In this document: positions 50,915 to 62,385 of the stretch, piece by piece
Position numbering within the stretch: the stretch's first letter is position 1
Layout of the letters: every line of letters starts with the position of its first letter
Assembly (NCBI RefSeq): GCF_000739775.1
Contig: NZ_BBJH01000017.1
Location: 1-64,000, forward strand
Length of the DNA: 64,000 nt
Source: Paraburkholderia heleia NBRC 101817
GTDB taxonomy: Bacteria > Pseudomonadota > Gammaproteobacteria > Burkholderiales > Burkholderiaceae
Reading direction: 5' to 3'
Made by a program: the position numbers and the translations under genes
Notes under the pieces: generated by a model
Databases searched by the model: none
The model's input: the letters and a program-made list of their open reading frames with translations, nothing else
What the model was told of the DNA's origin: nothing

Positions 50915-52315
50915 ATGAGCAGCGTTGCAGATTCGACGCGCGGTGCGCAAAGCGCACCTTTCTTTTCCAAAGAGGCGACTGTCGCCCCGCCGGGCTTTTC
51001 GCGCTGGATGGTGCCGCCCGCAGCGCTGGCGGTGCATCTGTGCATCGGCCAGGCTTACGCGTTTTCCGTGTTCAACGCGCCGCTCACGAAGGTGATCGGC
51101 ATTACGCAGTCCGCGCCCGATGACTGGTCGCTCACCACGCTTGGCTGGATTTTCTCGCTGGCCATCGTGTTTCTCGGCCTTTCCGCCGCGTTTGGCGGCA
51201 AGTGGCTCGAACGCGTGGGTCCGCGCCGCACGATGTTCACCGCCGCGTGCTGCTTCGGCGGCGGTTTCCTCGTTTCGGCGCTCGGCGTGTATCTGCATCA
51301 GATCGCGCTGCTCTATCTCGGCTACGGCGTGATCGGCGGCATCGGCCTCGGGCTCGGCTACGTCTCGCCGGTTTCGACGCTGATCCGCTGGTTCCCCGAC
51401 CGCCGCGGCATGGCGACGGGCCTTGCGATCATGGGCTTCGGCGGCGGCGCGATGATCGCCGCACCGCTGTCTGTCATGCTGATGAAGCATTTCGCGAGCG
51501 ACACGAGCGTGGGTGTCGCCCAGACCTTCGTGGTGCTCGGCGTGGCGTACTTCATCTCGATGACGATCGGGGCCATCACCATCCGCGTGCCCGCGCCGGA
51601 CTGGAAGCCCGCAGGCTGGACGCCGCCCGTGGTGGCGAAGAAGCTCGTGTCGAACCAGCACGTGCATATCGACCAGGCGCTCAAGACGCCGCAGTTCTAC
51701 CTGATCTGGCTCGTGCTGTTCCTCAACGTGACGGCCGGCATCGGCATTCTGGGCCAGGCCTCGGTCATGATCCAGGAGAGCTTCAAGGACACCGTGAGCG
51801 CAGGCGCGGCGGCGGGCTTCGTCGGCCTGCTCTCGCTCTTCAACATGGGCGGGCGCTTCGTGTGGGCTTCGGCTTCCGACTGGGTGGGCCGCAAGAACAC
51901 CTACTTCATCTTCTTCGTGTTCGGTGCGGTGCTCTATTACGCGGTGCCGCAGTTCGCGCAGAGCGGCAACATCGTGTTCTTCGTGCTCGCGTTCTGCCTG
52001 ATTCTCTCGATGTACGGCGGTGGCTTCTCGACCGTGCCCGCGTATCTCGCGGACATGTTCGGCACGGCGTTCGTGGGCGGCATTCACGGCCGTCTGCTCA
52101 CGGCGTGGGCCGCCGCAGGCGTGGCGGGCCCGGTGCTCGTGAACTACGTGCGTGCGTACCAGGTCGCGCACGGCGTGGCGAAGGCCGATGCGTACACGAT
52201 GACCGTGCACATCATGGCTTCGCTGCTCGTGATCGGCTTCATCTGCAACCTGCTCGTGCGCCGCGTGGACGCGAAGCATCACATGAGCGAGACGCAACTC
52301 GCCGCCGGTAAATAA
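50915..52315 (+). CDS. OFA-family MFS transporter (oxalate/formate antiporter-like)
   Basis: Twelve-helix carrier of the oxalate/formate family, which includes OxlT and the pyruvate-induced YhjX. N-terminal block IGQAYAFSVFNAPL, GPRRTMF loop and RWFPDRRGMATGLAIMGFGGGAM are family hallmarks. ATG 50915 has GGGAGA 5 bases upstream; 466 residues. No oxalate or formate genes nearby, so the substrate is open (a small mono- or dicarboxylate). Directly followed by a 42-residue membrane gene. Confidence 0.9.
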   Translation: MSSVADSTRGAQSAPFFSKEATVAPPGFSRWMVPPAALAVHLCIGQAYAFSVFNAPLTKVIGITQSAPDDWSLTTLGWIFSLAIVFLGLSAAFGGKWLERVGPRRTMFTAACCFGGGFLVSALGVYLHQIALLYLGYGVIGGIGLGLGYVSPVSTLIRWFPDRRGMATGLAIMGFGGGAMIAAPLSVMLMKHFASDTSVGVAQTFVVLGVAYFISMTIGAITIRVPAPDWKPAGWTPPVVAKKLVSNQHVHIDQALKTPQFYLIWLVLFLNVTAGIGILGQASVMIQESFKDTVSAGAAAGFVGLLSLFNMGGRFVWASASDWVGRKNTYFIFFVFGAVLYYAVPQFAQSGNIVFFVLAFCLILSMYGGGFSTVPAYLADMFGTAFVGGIHGRLLTAWAAAGVAGPVLVNYVRAYQVAHGVAKADAYTMTVHIMASLLVIGFICNLLVRRVDAKHHMSETQLAAGK

Positions 52316-52328
52316 GGAGGAATGCGCA

Positions 52329-52457
52329 ATGACGACTCAAGCCGCCCCGAAATCTTCGAACAAGGTGCTGATGGCGATCTTCTGGCTCTACGTGCTGGTG
52401 CCGCTCGCGTGGGGCGTGACCAACACGCTCACGCAGGCGATGAAGCTGTTCGGCTGA
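52329..52457 (+). CDS. MFS transporter small subunit (42 residues)
   Basis: MTTQAAPKSSNKVLMAIFWL then one membrane helix (AIFWLYVLVPLAWGVTNTL) and a short polar end. GGAGG sits 7 bases before the ATG, and the gene begins 13 bases after the OFA carrier stop. Tiny genes of this type follow OFA carriers in many Burkholderia and have been annotated as a small subunit; physical association is not shown here. Too short for ordinary gene callers. Confidence 0.78.
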   Translation: MTTQAAPKSSNKVLMAIFWLYVLVPLAWGVTNTLTQAMKLFG

Positions 52458-52515
52458 TGCCGTGACGCTCGAGTGAGGCGAGGCGGCGCGAGCCGCCCGC
52501 CAGAAACAACGTATT

Positions 52516-52552
52516 GCGGGCCGCCGGCGTGAGTCGCGGCCCGCCGTTTTTT
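52516..52552 (+). terminator. Terminator of the OFA operon
   Basis: Nine-bp stem GCGGGCCGC/GCGGCCCGC with an 11-base loop, then CG and TTTTTT. Reads out the plus-strand unit towards the convergent xdhC. Confidence 0.85.
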
Positions 52553-52642
52553 GGGGGCCGCACGGGCGCGAGCGGGAACGGCGGCGCAGGGCGGAGCAGG
52601 ACGCTCGTTCGCCTCACGCGTGATGGCGGCCGCGAAGCGGCC

Positions 52643-53665
52643 TCAGACATCGCACGTCGATCCCGCTCCCGCTGCCTGTTCCCGCGCGGCTTTTGCGCCT
52701 TCCACCTGCAGAATGGTCGGCAGCGAGACGCCGTTCTTCGCCGCCGTGACCTCGGCGAGGATCGACACCGCGATTTCCGGCGGCGTGCGGCTGCCGATGT
52801 AGATGCCCACCGGCCCGTGCAGCCGCGCGAGTTCCGTCGCGCTCAGGTCGAACTCCTTGAGCCGCTCGCGCCGCGCCGCGTTGTTGCGCCGCGAGCCCAG
52901 CGCGCCCACGTAGAACGCCGGCGTCTTGAGCGCTTCCATCAGCGCGAGGTCGTCGAGCTTGGGGTCGTGCGTGAGCGCGATCACGGCGCAGCGTTCGTCG
53001 AGCTTCATGTCGAGCACCGTGTCGTCGGGCATGGTGCGCACGAGCGCCGTGCCGGGCACGTCCCAGGTGTCGGTATATTCCTCGCGCGGGTCGCACACGG
53101 TCACCTGGTAATCGAGCCCCACCGCGATCTGGCAGAGATAGCGCGAGAGCTGCCCCGCGCCGATCACCAGCATGCGGTAGCGCGGCCCGTGAATCGTGAG
53201 CAGGCGCGCGTCGTCGAAGTCCACGCCATCGGTCGCTTTCGCGGGGCCGAGCGTGGCACGGCCGGTCGCCATGTCGAGTGTGCGTGCCACGAGTTCGCCG
53301 CGCTCGACGGTTTCGAGCAGGTCGCGAATGCCCGAGGCCTCGGAGAGCGGTTCGAGCACGAGCTGGATCGTGCCGCCGCATGGCAGTCCGAAGCGATGCG
53401 CCTCTTCCGCCGTGATGCCGTACTTGACGGCTTCGGGCTTCGCGATCGTCACGCCTTCGCGGCGCACGCGCTCGATGAGATCGTCCTCGATGCAGCCGCC
53501 CGACACGGAGCCGACCACGAGGCCGTCGCCGCGCACCACGAGCATCGCGCCTTCGGGACGCGGCGACGAGCCCCACGTTTTCACCACTGTCACCAGCAGC
53601 GCGCGGTGCCCTGCGTCGAGCCAGCGCACGCTGGATTTCAGGACTTCGAGATCCACGCTGTCCAT
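52643..53665 (-). CDS. XdhC/CoxI-family molybdenum cofactor maturation protein
   Basis: Binds and sulfurates molybdopterin cofactor for insertion into molybdenum hydroxylases. N-terminal XdhC_CoxI domain (WGSSPRPEGAMLVV, GSVSGGCIEDDL with the conserved Cys) and C-terminal Rossmann domain (MLVIGAGQLSRYLCQIA, GALGSRRNNAARRERL). 340 residues. The start ATG lies 28 bases inside the end of coxG. Last gene of the cluster. Confidence 0.9.
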   Translation of the reverse strand: MDSVDLEVLKSSVRWLDAGHRALLVTVVKTWGSSPRPEGAMLVVRGDGLVVGSVSGGCIEDDLIERVRREGVTIAKPEAVKYGITAEEAHRFGLPCGGTIQLVLEPLSEASGIRDLLETVERGELVARTLDMATGRATLGPAKATDGVDFDDARLLTIHGPRYRMLVIGAGQLSRYLCQIAVGLDYQVTVCDPREEYTDTWDVPGTALVRTMPDDTVLDMKLDERCAVIALTHDPKLDDLALMEALKTPAFYVGALGSRRNNAARRERLKEFDLSATELARLHGPVGIYIGSRTPPEIAVSILAEVTAAKNGVSLPTILQVEGAKAAREQAAGAGSTCDV

Positions 53666-54210
53666 GATCGTTTCCTCTTCGGTGTTTCCTCTGCGCTTTC
53701 GGCTTGCGGCTCGCCTTCTGCGTCGCTTGCGGCCGGTTGTGCCGCCTCGTCGGTATTTTGCTGCGCGCCGCCACCCAGCTGTTCCCCAAAACGCCTGAAA
53801 AACTCGCCGGCGATCTTGCGCGCCGCGCCGTCCACGAGCCGCGAGCCGATCTGCGCGAGCTTGCCGCCCACCTGGGCGTTCGCAGTGTACGTGAGCGTGG
53901 TCGATTCGTCGCCGGCGGCTGCGAGCTTCACGTGCGCGTCGCCCTTGCCGAAGCCCGCTGCGCCGCCCTGGCCCTCGAAGACGATCGTGTAGCTGTTCGG
54001 GGCGTCGATATCGGCGAGTTGCATGCGGCCCTTGAAGCGCGCCTTCACCGGACCCACCGCGGCGGTCAGCGCGACGGCGTAGGCGTTCTCGCCGTCGGCT
54101 TCGATGCTTTCGCAGCCCGGTATGCACGCCTTGAGGATCGCCGTGTCGTTGAGCGCTTCCCAGGCGCGCTGTTGCGGCACGGGCAGCGTATGGCTTTCGG
54201 TCAGCTCCAT
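53638..54210 (-). CDS. coxG: CoxG-type SRPBCC protein
   Basis: 190 residues; an SRPBCC/CoxG ligand-binding fold (ALNDTAILKACIPGCESIE start, DESTTLTYTANAQVGGKLAQIGSRLVDGAA) followed by a charged tail ending in RSWTAWISKS. CoxG anchors CODH to the membrane in Oligotropha; the amphipathic basic end would fit that. Starts 11 bases after the VWA gene. Confidence 0.88.
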   Translation of the reverse strand: MELTESHTLPVPQQRAWEALNDTAILKACIPGCESIEADGENAYAVALTAAVGPVKARFKGRMQLADIDAPNSYTIVFEGQGGAAGFGKGDAHVKLAAAGDESTTLTYTANAQVGGKLAQIGSRLVDGAARKIAGEFFRRFGEQLGGGAQQNTDEAAQPAASDAEGEPQAESAEETPKRKRSWTAWISKS

Positions 54211-54221
54211 CGTGTTTCTCC

Positions 54222-55526
54222 TTATGATGCTCGCGCCTGCATGCCGTGCAATGCGCGTGCCGCACGGGGCGCGTGCCCGCCCGGCGCGGTTTCGCACAGG
54301 CTGCGCGCGAACGCTTCGAGGCTGTCGAGATTGTGAACGGGGTAGTGCGCGTCGACGTGGGGCAGCATCGCCTGCACGCCGCGCGCCTTCGGCGCGAAAT
54401 CGCGGTAACGCAAGAGCGGATTGAGCCAGATCACGCGATGTGCGAAGCGGTGCAGACGTGCCATCTCCTCGCTGAGCAGGCCGCACTCGTCGTGATCGAG
54501 CCCGTCGGTGACGATCAGCACCGTGGCGCGAGCGCCGAGCATGCGGCGCGCCCAGCGGCGGTTGAACTCCGCGAGCGTGGCGCCGATGCGCGTGCCGCCG
54601 GACCAGTCCGCGACCTGGGTGGCAAGCTGTGCGAGCGCGACGTCGGGGTCGCGTTCGCGCAGCGCACGCGTGGCGTGCGTCAGGCGCGTGCCGAACAGGA
54701 ACACCTGCAGGCGTTCGCGCGATTGCAGCAACGCGTGGCAGAAGTAGAGCACCGCGCGCGAGTAGCTGCTCATCGAGCCGGAAATGTCGAGCAGCAGCAC
54801 GAGCGGCAGCTTGCGTTCCACGGGCGCGCGATATTTCCATACGGTCCAGTCGCCGCCCGCGCGCACCGCGTGGCGCGCGCTCGCGCGCAGATCGGCGTGC
54901 GTGCCGCGCGACGATGCCTGCAGGCGCCGCGTGCGAACGGTTGCGAGCGGCAGGCGGCGCGCGCGGATCAGGTGGCGCAGCGTGCGCCATTCGTCGGCGG
55001 TGAGCGTGTCGAAGTCGCGCTGGCGCAGGCGTTCTTCGGCGCTGAACGTGGCGTGGGCGCGCAACTCGTGTTGTTCGTGCGAGGGCGGCGGCCTCGCGCC
55101 CGGAGGCTGGGCCGGACGCGCCGCGAGCGCATCGGCGAGGCGGTTGTTGCGGCGCGGCGGCGGCACGCCGCCTTGCACCTTCGGCAGCAGGAGCGCGCGC
55201 AGCTTGCCTTCGAAATCCGGATCGCGCCAGAACAGCGCGAATGCGGCGTCGAAGATCTCGCGCTCGTCGGGTGCGCTCGTGAGGAGCGCGGCGAGCGCCG
55301 CGTGCACATCGTCGCGGCGGCCGAGGTCGATGTGGCGCAGCGCCTCGATCGCGTCGACGGCGCGCGAAGGCGACATCGGCAGGCCCGCGCCACGCAGCAC
55401 GCGCACGAAATGCACGACGTTGCGCGCGAATACGGGCGCGAGCGTGGGCATGGCGGCGGACGAGGCGGACGATGGAGTGCGGGTTCCGGGCGACAGGGAC
55501 GATGAACCGGAGGGCATCGTGCTCAC
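54222..55526 (-). CDS. coxE: VWA-domain CoxE-like protein
   Basis: 434 residues with an N-terminal helical part, an Arg-rich middle and a von Willebrand A domain near 235-400 with the MIDAS residues LLLDISGSMSSYS and VTDGLDHD. CoxE partners the MoxR ATPase CoxD to assemble the CuSMo or MoCu site in carbon monoxide dehydrogenase. The GTG start at 55526 overlaps the MoxR stop as GTGA. Confidence 0.88.
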   Translation of the reverse strand: MSTMPSGSSSLSPGTRTPSSASSAAMPTLAPVFARNVVHFVRVLRGAGLPMSPSRAVDAIEALRHIDLGRRDDVHAALAALLTSAPDEREIFDAAFALFWRDPDFEGKLRALLLPKVQGGVPPPRRNNRLADALAARPAQPPGARPPPSHEQHELRAHATFSAEERLRQRDFDTLTADEWRTLRHLIRARRLPLATVRTRRLQASSRGTHADLRASARHAVRAGGDWTVWKYRAPVERKLPLVLLLDISGSMSSYSRAVLYFCHALLQSRERLQVFLFGTRLTHATRALRERDPDVALAQLATQVADWSGGTRIGATLAEFNRRWARRMLGARATVLIVTDGLDHDECGLLSEEMARLHRFAHRVIWLNPLLRYRDFAPKARGVQAMLPHVDAHYPVHNLDSLEAFARSLCETAPGGHAPRAARALHGMQARAS

Positions 55527-56410
55527 TCCGCGAGCGCGAGCGTTTGCGCGATGCGTTGTGCGTCGAGCTGCGCGAGGTCGTCCTGGTACTTCAGCAGCAC
55601 GCCGAGCGTGTCCTGCACCGACTGCGGATCGAGTTCCGTCACGGCGAGCGCGCTAAGCGCCCTGCACCAGTCGATCGTTTCCGCAATGCCGGGCGCCTTG
55701 AAGAGGTCCATCGTGCGCAACTGGTGCACGAAGGCCACGGCGCGATGCTGCAATGCCGGTGCGGTTTCCGGCGCGCGTGCGGCCACGATCGCGAGTTCGC
55801 GCGCGCGGTCCGGGTAGCCGAGCCATTGATAAAGACAGCGCCGCTTGAGCGCGTCGTGCACTTCGCGCGTGCGGTTCGACGTGATCACGACGAGCGGCGG
55901 CGTGCTCGCGCGCACGGTGCCGTATTCGGGAATCGATACCTGGAAGTCCGAAAGGAGTTCGAGCAGGAAGGCTTCGAACGGTTCGTCGGCGCGGTCGATT
56001 TCGTCGATCAGCAGCACGCGGCGCGCGCCCGGGTTTTGCGGGTCGGGTTGCAGGGCCTGGAGCAGCGGGCGCTTGAGCAGAAATTCGTCGCGATAGAGCG
56101 TGTCGTTGCGCGGCTTTTCACCGGCGGCTTCGGCAAGCCGCAGCGCCATGATCTGGCGCGGATAGTCCCACTCGTAAAGCGCGCTCGCCGTGTCGAGCCC
56201 CTCGTAGCATTGCAGGCGCAGGAGCGTCGTGCCGAGCATGGCCGCGGCGGCCTTGGCCAGCTCGGTCTTGCCCACGCCCGGCTCGCCTTCGAGAAACAGC
56301 GGGCGTTCCATGCGCAGCGCAAGAAAGAGCGCCGTGGCGAGTTCGCGGCTCGCGAAATAGCCGCGCGCTTCGAGTTGTGCGAGCGTGTCGTCGATCGAGG
56401 CGGATTGCAT
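55523..56410 (-). CDS. coxD: MoxR-type AAA+ ATPase (CoxD-like)
   Basis: 295 residues from ATG 56410. Walker A GEPGVGKTELAKA near residue 46, Walker B VLLIDEIDRADEP, sensor 1 VVITSNRTREV and a C-terminal helical lid. Pairs with the downstream VWA protein as a cofactor-assembly chaperone. Separated from coxM by 77 bases. Confidence 0.9.
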   Translation of the reverse strand: MQSASIDDTLAQLEARGYFASRELATALFLALRMERPLFLEGEPGVGKTELAKAAAAMLGTTLLRLQCYEGLDTASALYEWDYPRQIMALRLAEAAGEKPRNDTLYRDEFLLKRPLLQALQPDPQNPGARRVLLIDEIDRADEPFEAFLLELLSDFQVSIPEYGTVRASTPPLVVITSNRTREVHDALKRRCLYQWLGYPDRARELAIVAARAPETAPALQHRAVAFVHQLRTMDLFKAPGIAETIDWCRALSALAVTELDPQSVQDTLGVLLKYQDDLAQLDAQRIAQTLALAE

Positions 56411-56487
56411 GCGGGATTCTGGCAACGCGAATCAAAGGCGGCGAGCGCTTCCCCGTCCAACTGGAAGCGCTCGCCCTCGGGACAAGC

Positions 56488-57285
56488 CTAGCCGTTGGCC
56501 TTCGCCACCGCGCGCGCCGCGAGCACCGGTATGAGGTGCGCGCGATAGGCCGCGCTCGCGTGCAGGTCGGTGTTGAGGTCGTCGGCGGGGAGCTTCACCG
56601 CGCGTGCGGCTTCGGGCGCGAAGTGCGTCTTCAGTGCGCTTTCGAGCGCGCCCGCGCGAAATACCGAAGGCCCGGCCCCCGTGACCGCCACACGCACCCC
56701 CCCACTGTACTTCGCGACGAACACGCCTGCGAGCGCGAAGTGCGAGGCCGGATTGCGAAACTTCTCGTAGGCCGCGCGTTCGGGCACCTGGAATTCGACG
56801 GCTACGATCAGCTCGTCGGGCGCTAGCGCCGTTTCGTACATGCCGAGGAAGAAGTCGTCCGCCGCGATGCGCCGCCGGTCCGTCACCACCGTCGCGTTCA
56901 GCGCGAGCACCGCCGCCGGATAGTCGGCGGCCGGATCGTCGTTGGCGAGCGAGCCGCCCAGCGTGCCGAGCGCGCGCACCTGGCGGTCGCCGATCATGCC
57001 CGCGAGGTCCGCGAGCGCCGGCAGCGTGTTGCGGATCTGCGCGTTTTCGGCGACATCGGCATGGCACACGGCCGCGCCCACCTTCACCACCTGGCCGTCC
57101 ACCTGAACGGCTTTCAGCTCGGGTATGCGCGTCACGTCCACGAGCGTGGTGGGCTGGGCGAGCCGCAGCTTCATCGCCGCGAGCAGGCTCTGGCCGCCGC
57201 CCAGGAATTTGGCGTCGGCGTCCGCCGCGAGGGCTTTCACGGCGCCTTGCGCGTCGCTTGCGCGCTGATAGTCGAATGCGTACAT
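56488..57285 (-). CDS. coxM: Molybdenum hydroxylase medium (FAD) subunit, CoxM-like
   Basis: FAD-binding subunit that passes electrons from the Fe-S subunit to the acceptor. FAD loops FLGGGQSLL (27-35) and TLGGSLAN (108-115), then the CODH-type C-terminal domain. 265 residues, shorter than CODH CoxM of Oligotropha (288). Thirteen bases after coxL. Confidence 0.9.
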   Translation of the reverse strand: MYAFDYQRASDAQGAVKALAADADAKFLGGGQSLLAAMKLRLAQPTTLVDVTRIPELKAVQVDGQVVKVGAAVCHADVAENAQIRNTLPALADLAGMIGDRQVRALGTLGGSLANDDPAADYPAAVLALNATVVTDRRRIAADDFFLGMYETALAPDELIVAVEFQVPERAAYEKFRNPASHFALAGVFVAKYSGGVRVAVTGAGPSVFRAGALESALKTHFAPEAARAVKLPADDLNTDLHASAAYRAHLIPVLAARAVAKANG

Positions 57286-57298
57286 GGAGCGCCTCCGC

Positions 57299-59689
<2,391 letters not shown>

Positions 59690-59703
59690 GGCGGCCTCCC
59701 GGT

Positions 59704-60201
59704 TCACGCGCTCGTGGCGGCAGCGGGGGCGCCTGCGCGCATTGCCTGCGCACCGGCGGCCACGGCCTTCACGATGTTGTGATAGCCCGTACAGCGGCAG
59801 AAGTTGCCGTCGAGGCCTTCGCGAATCTCGCTTTCCGTGAGGTCGGGGTTGGCGGCGGCGAGCGCGGTCGCGCACATCACCATGCCGGGCGTACAGAAGC
59901 CGCATTGCAGGCCATGGCATTCGCGGAACGCGGCCTGCATGGGATGCAGCTCGCCATTTTTCGCGAGGCCTTCGATCGTCGTCACCGCCATGCCGTCGCA
60001 CTGCACGGCGAGCTGGTTGCACGACTTGATGGCGCGGCCGTTCAGGTGGACGGTGCAGGCCCCGCATTGTGCCGTGTCGCAGCCGACGTGCGTGCCGGTG
60101 AGACGCTGCTGTTCGCGCAGGAACTGGACGAGGAGCGTGTGAGGTTCGACCTCGGCGGTCACGGGCGCGCCGTTGACCGTGAGGCTAATACTGATCGCCA
60201 T
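59704..60201 (-). CDS. coxS: Molybdenum hydroxylase small subunit ([2Fe-2S]), CoxS-like
   Basis: Two-cluster ferredoxin subunit. The plant-type [2Fe-2S] ligands are Cys41, 46, 49 and 61 ([13 protein letters not shown]...SC); the second cluster has Cys100, 103, 135 and 137 (CGFCTPG, CRCTG). 165 residues. GGAGA lies 8 bases before ATG 60201. First gene of the cluster. Confidence 0.92.
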   Translation of the reverse strand: MAISISLTVNGAPVTAEVEPHTLLVQFLREQQRLTGTHVGCDTAQCGACTVHLNGRAIKSCNQLAVQCDGMAVTTIEGLAKNGELHPMQAAFRECHGLQCGFCTPGMVMCATALAAANPDLTESEIREGLDGNFCRCTGYHNIVKAVAAGAQAMRAGAPAAATSA

Positions 60202-60664
60202 GGATGTGTCTCCAATGTCGACCGGAGCACGGCGCTGCGTGTGGCTCCGGTCCCATGCCAGATGATGGGATAGAGACCTGCCTGGGCCCGTTCTTCTTTG
60301 CACTGAATCGACCGCCCTGACCGCCCGCAGGATAACTCGCCCCTCCAGCGCATTGCGCCTCTTCGCGCGCGCAACTCAGGGCGCCTCGCCAACCACGCGG
60401 GGCGCTTCGGGCGGATCGAACCAATACGGGTGGAGCGGAATCTGGGTCCGGCTGGTGCCTTGCTGTTCAGTGAAGCCTGGGGTGACGCCCGGACAGTAAA
60501 GCACAATTTGCCGAATTTCGCTGCGCGGGTTTTACCTTCCAGAATGCCTGCAGCGTGCGAAAAGCAACGGCCCGCCCCGATGACTCGGGGCGGGCCGTTG
60601 CGTTGCGGTGCAACGATAGAACGCGATCCCGGCGCAAGCGAAGCGCCGCGGGATCACGCGCGCA
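60202..60664. other. 463-bp region between coxS and the permease
   Basis: Contains the permease terminator at 60564-60601 and no gene. The coxS promoter should be within about 150 bases of its start but I see no convincing -35/-10 pair. Confidence 0.5.
60564..60601 (-). terminator. Terminator of the APC permease gene
   Basis: Perfect 16-bp stem (GCAACGGCCCGCCCCG) with a 6-base loop; on the minus strand followed by TTTT. One of the strongest hairpins in the window. Confidence 0.85.
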
Positions 60665-62083
60665 TCAACTGTGATGCACGCGCTCGTGCGGTGCGTGCGC
60701 GAGACGCGAATGGCGGCGCGAGTAGCCGAAGTAGACGATGAGGCCGAACGCGGTCCAGACGAGGAACGCGATCCACGTGAGCGGCTGGAGGTTGATCATG
60801 AGGAACAGGCACGAAGCCACCGCGAGAACCGGCACCACGGGCACGCCCGGGCAGCGGAACGCGCGCGGCAGGTGCGGGTGCGTACGGCGCAGCACGAGCA
60901 CGGCGATCGACACCATCGAGAAGGCCGCGAGCGTGCCGATGTTGATGAGTTCGGCGAGCACGTTCAGCGGCACGAGCGCGCCGATCAGGCCAAAGAAAAT
61001 GCCGACGAGCCAGGTCGTGAAGAACGGCGTGGCGAAGCGCGGATGCACCTTCGAGAGTCTGGCGGGCAAGAGACCGTCGCGCGACATCGCGTAGATGATG
61101 CGGGTCTGGCCGTAGCTCATCACGAGGATCACGGTGAGCATGCCGAGCACGGCGCCCAGATCGATGAAGCCCGCGACCCAGTTTTCGCCCGCCACCTGGA
61201 GCGCGAACGAAACCGGGTGGCCGATATGGGCGAAGCGCGGCGAGGGCACGATGCCGGTCACGACCGCCGCCACGGCGACGTAGAGCACCGCGCACACGGC
61301 GAGCGAGGCGATGATGCCGATGGGCAGGTCGCGCCTGGGGTTCTTCACTTCCTCGGCGGCGGAAGACACCGAGTCGAAGCCGATGAACGCGAAGAACATC
61401 ACGGCCGCGGCGCCGAACACGCCGCGCCAGCCGTTGGGCATGAACGGATGCCAGTTCGCCGGGGTGACATGGAACACGCCCACGGCGATCACGAGCAGCA
61501 CCACGGTCACCTTGATCGCCACCATGATGTTGTTGATGCGCGTGGATTCGCGCACGCCCACGGAAAGCAGCGCCGTGATCGCCATCATCACGAGGAAGGC
61601 GGGCAGATTGAAGAGCGTGTGCACGCCGGGGACGGCGCCGGGCGCCGCCGAGAGCGCGGCGGGCAGCGTGAGGCCGAAGCCGGAAAGCAGCGACTGCAGG
61701 TAGCCCGACCAGCCAACCGAGACCGCGGAAGTGGCGAGCCCGTACTCGAGCATCAGGTCCCAGCCGATCACCCACGCGGCCAGTTCGCCGAGCGTGGCAT
61801 ACGAATAGGTGTAGATCGAGCCGGCCACGGGAATGGTCGAGGCGAACTCGGCGTAGGCAAGCGCGGCGAAGCAGCAGGCCACCGCCGCGATCAGGAACGC
61901 GATCATGAGCGCCGGGCCGGCCTGTACCGCGCCCGTGCCGGTCAGCACGAAAATGCCGGTGCCGATGATCGCGCCGATGCCGAGAAAGGTGAGGTCGAGT
62001 GCGCCGAGTGCTTTTTTCAGGCCGGCGCCCTGGGCGCTCGCCTGCAACATGTGCTCGACGTTCTTCTTGCGAAAGAGGGACAT
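60665..62083 (-). CDS. APC-family amino acid permease (cationic amino acid transporter-like)
   Basis: 472 residues and about 12-14 helices. The family signatures include the unwound helix 1 IGAIIGTGIFVLTG and PVAGSIYTYSYATLGELAAW. Closest in style to YhdG/CAT permeases. The N-terminus MSLFRKKNVEHML is conserved in that group. Substrate not defined. Alone on its strand between the two-component genes and the cox cluster. Confidence 0.88.
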   Translation of the reverse strand: MSLFRKKNVEHMLQASAQGAGLKKALGALDLTFLGIGAIIGTGIFVLTGTGAVQAGPALMIAFLIAAVACCFAALAYAEFASTIPVAGSIYTYSYATLGELAAWVIGWDLMLEYGLATSAVSVGWSGYLQSLLSGFGLTLPAALSAAPGAVPGVHTLFNLPAFLVMMAITALLSVGVRESTRINNIMVAIKVTVVLLVIAVGVFHVTPANWHPFMPNGWRGVFGAAAVMFFAFIGFDSVSSAAEEVKNPRRDLPIGIIASLAVCAVLYVAVAAVVTGIVPSPRFAHIGHPVSFALQVAGENWVAGFIDLGAVLGMLTVILVMSYGQTRIIYAMSRDGLLPARLSKVHPRFATPFFTTWLVGIFFGLIGALVPLNVLAELINIGTLAAFSMVSIAVLVLRRTHPHLPRAFRCPGVPVVPVLAVASCLFLMINLQPLTWIAFLVWTAFGLIVYFGYSRRHSRLAHAPHERVHHS

Positions 62084-62385
62084 TTGGCGGGGAACTCCAC
62101 GTAAAACGCGCGAAGGCGGGCTGCCGCAGCCGTGGTTGACCCACGTCCGCCTGCGCCGGCTTCGCGTGCCGGATGTCTTTGGGGGAAACCCTAAATTTTA
62201 GCGGAAGTCGCGCGCGAGACCGCTCGAGCAGGGTCGGCAACACGCGTTTGACGCGGACGATTCCGCCGCAATCCGGCACGCCCGAGCGCGATCCTTGCCG
62301 GGACCCGCACAAACGGCGCAATTCATTTCCGGATCGACGTTTTGTGGCGAGAAGGCCGCCTTGATGCCGCAGGGGCGCCGCAATC
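62084..62385. other. 302-bp region between the permease and the response regulator
   Basis: No gene recognised; it should hold the permease promoter. Nothing striking seen. Confidence 0.5.
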
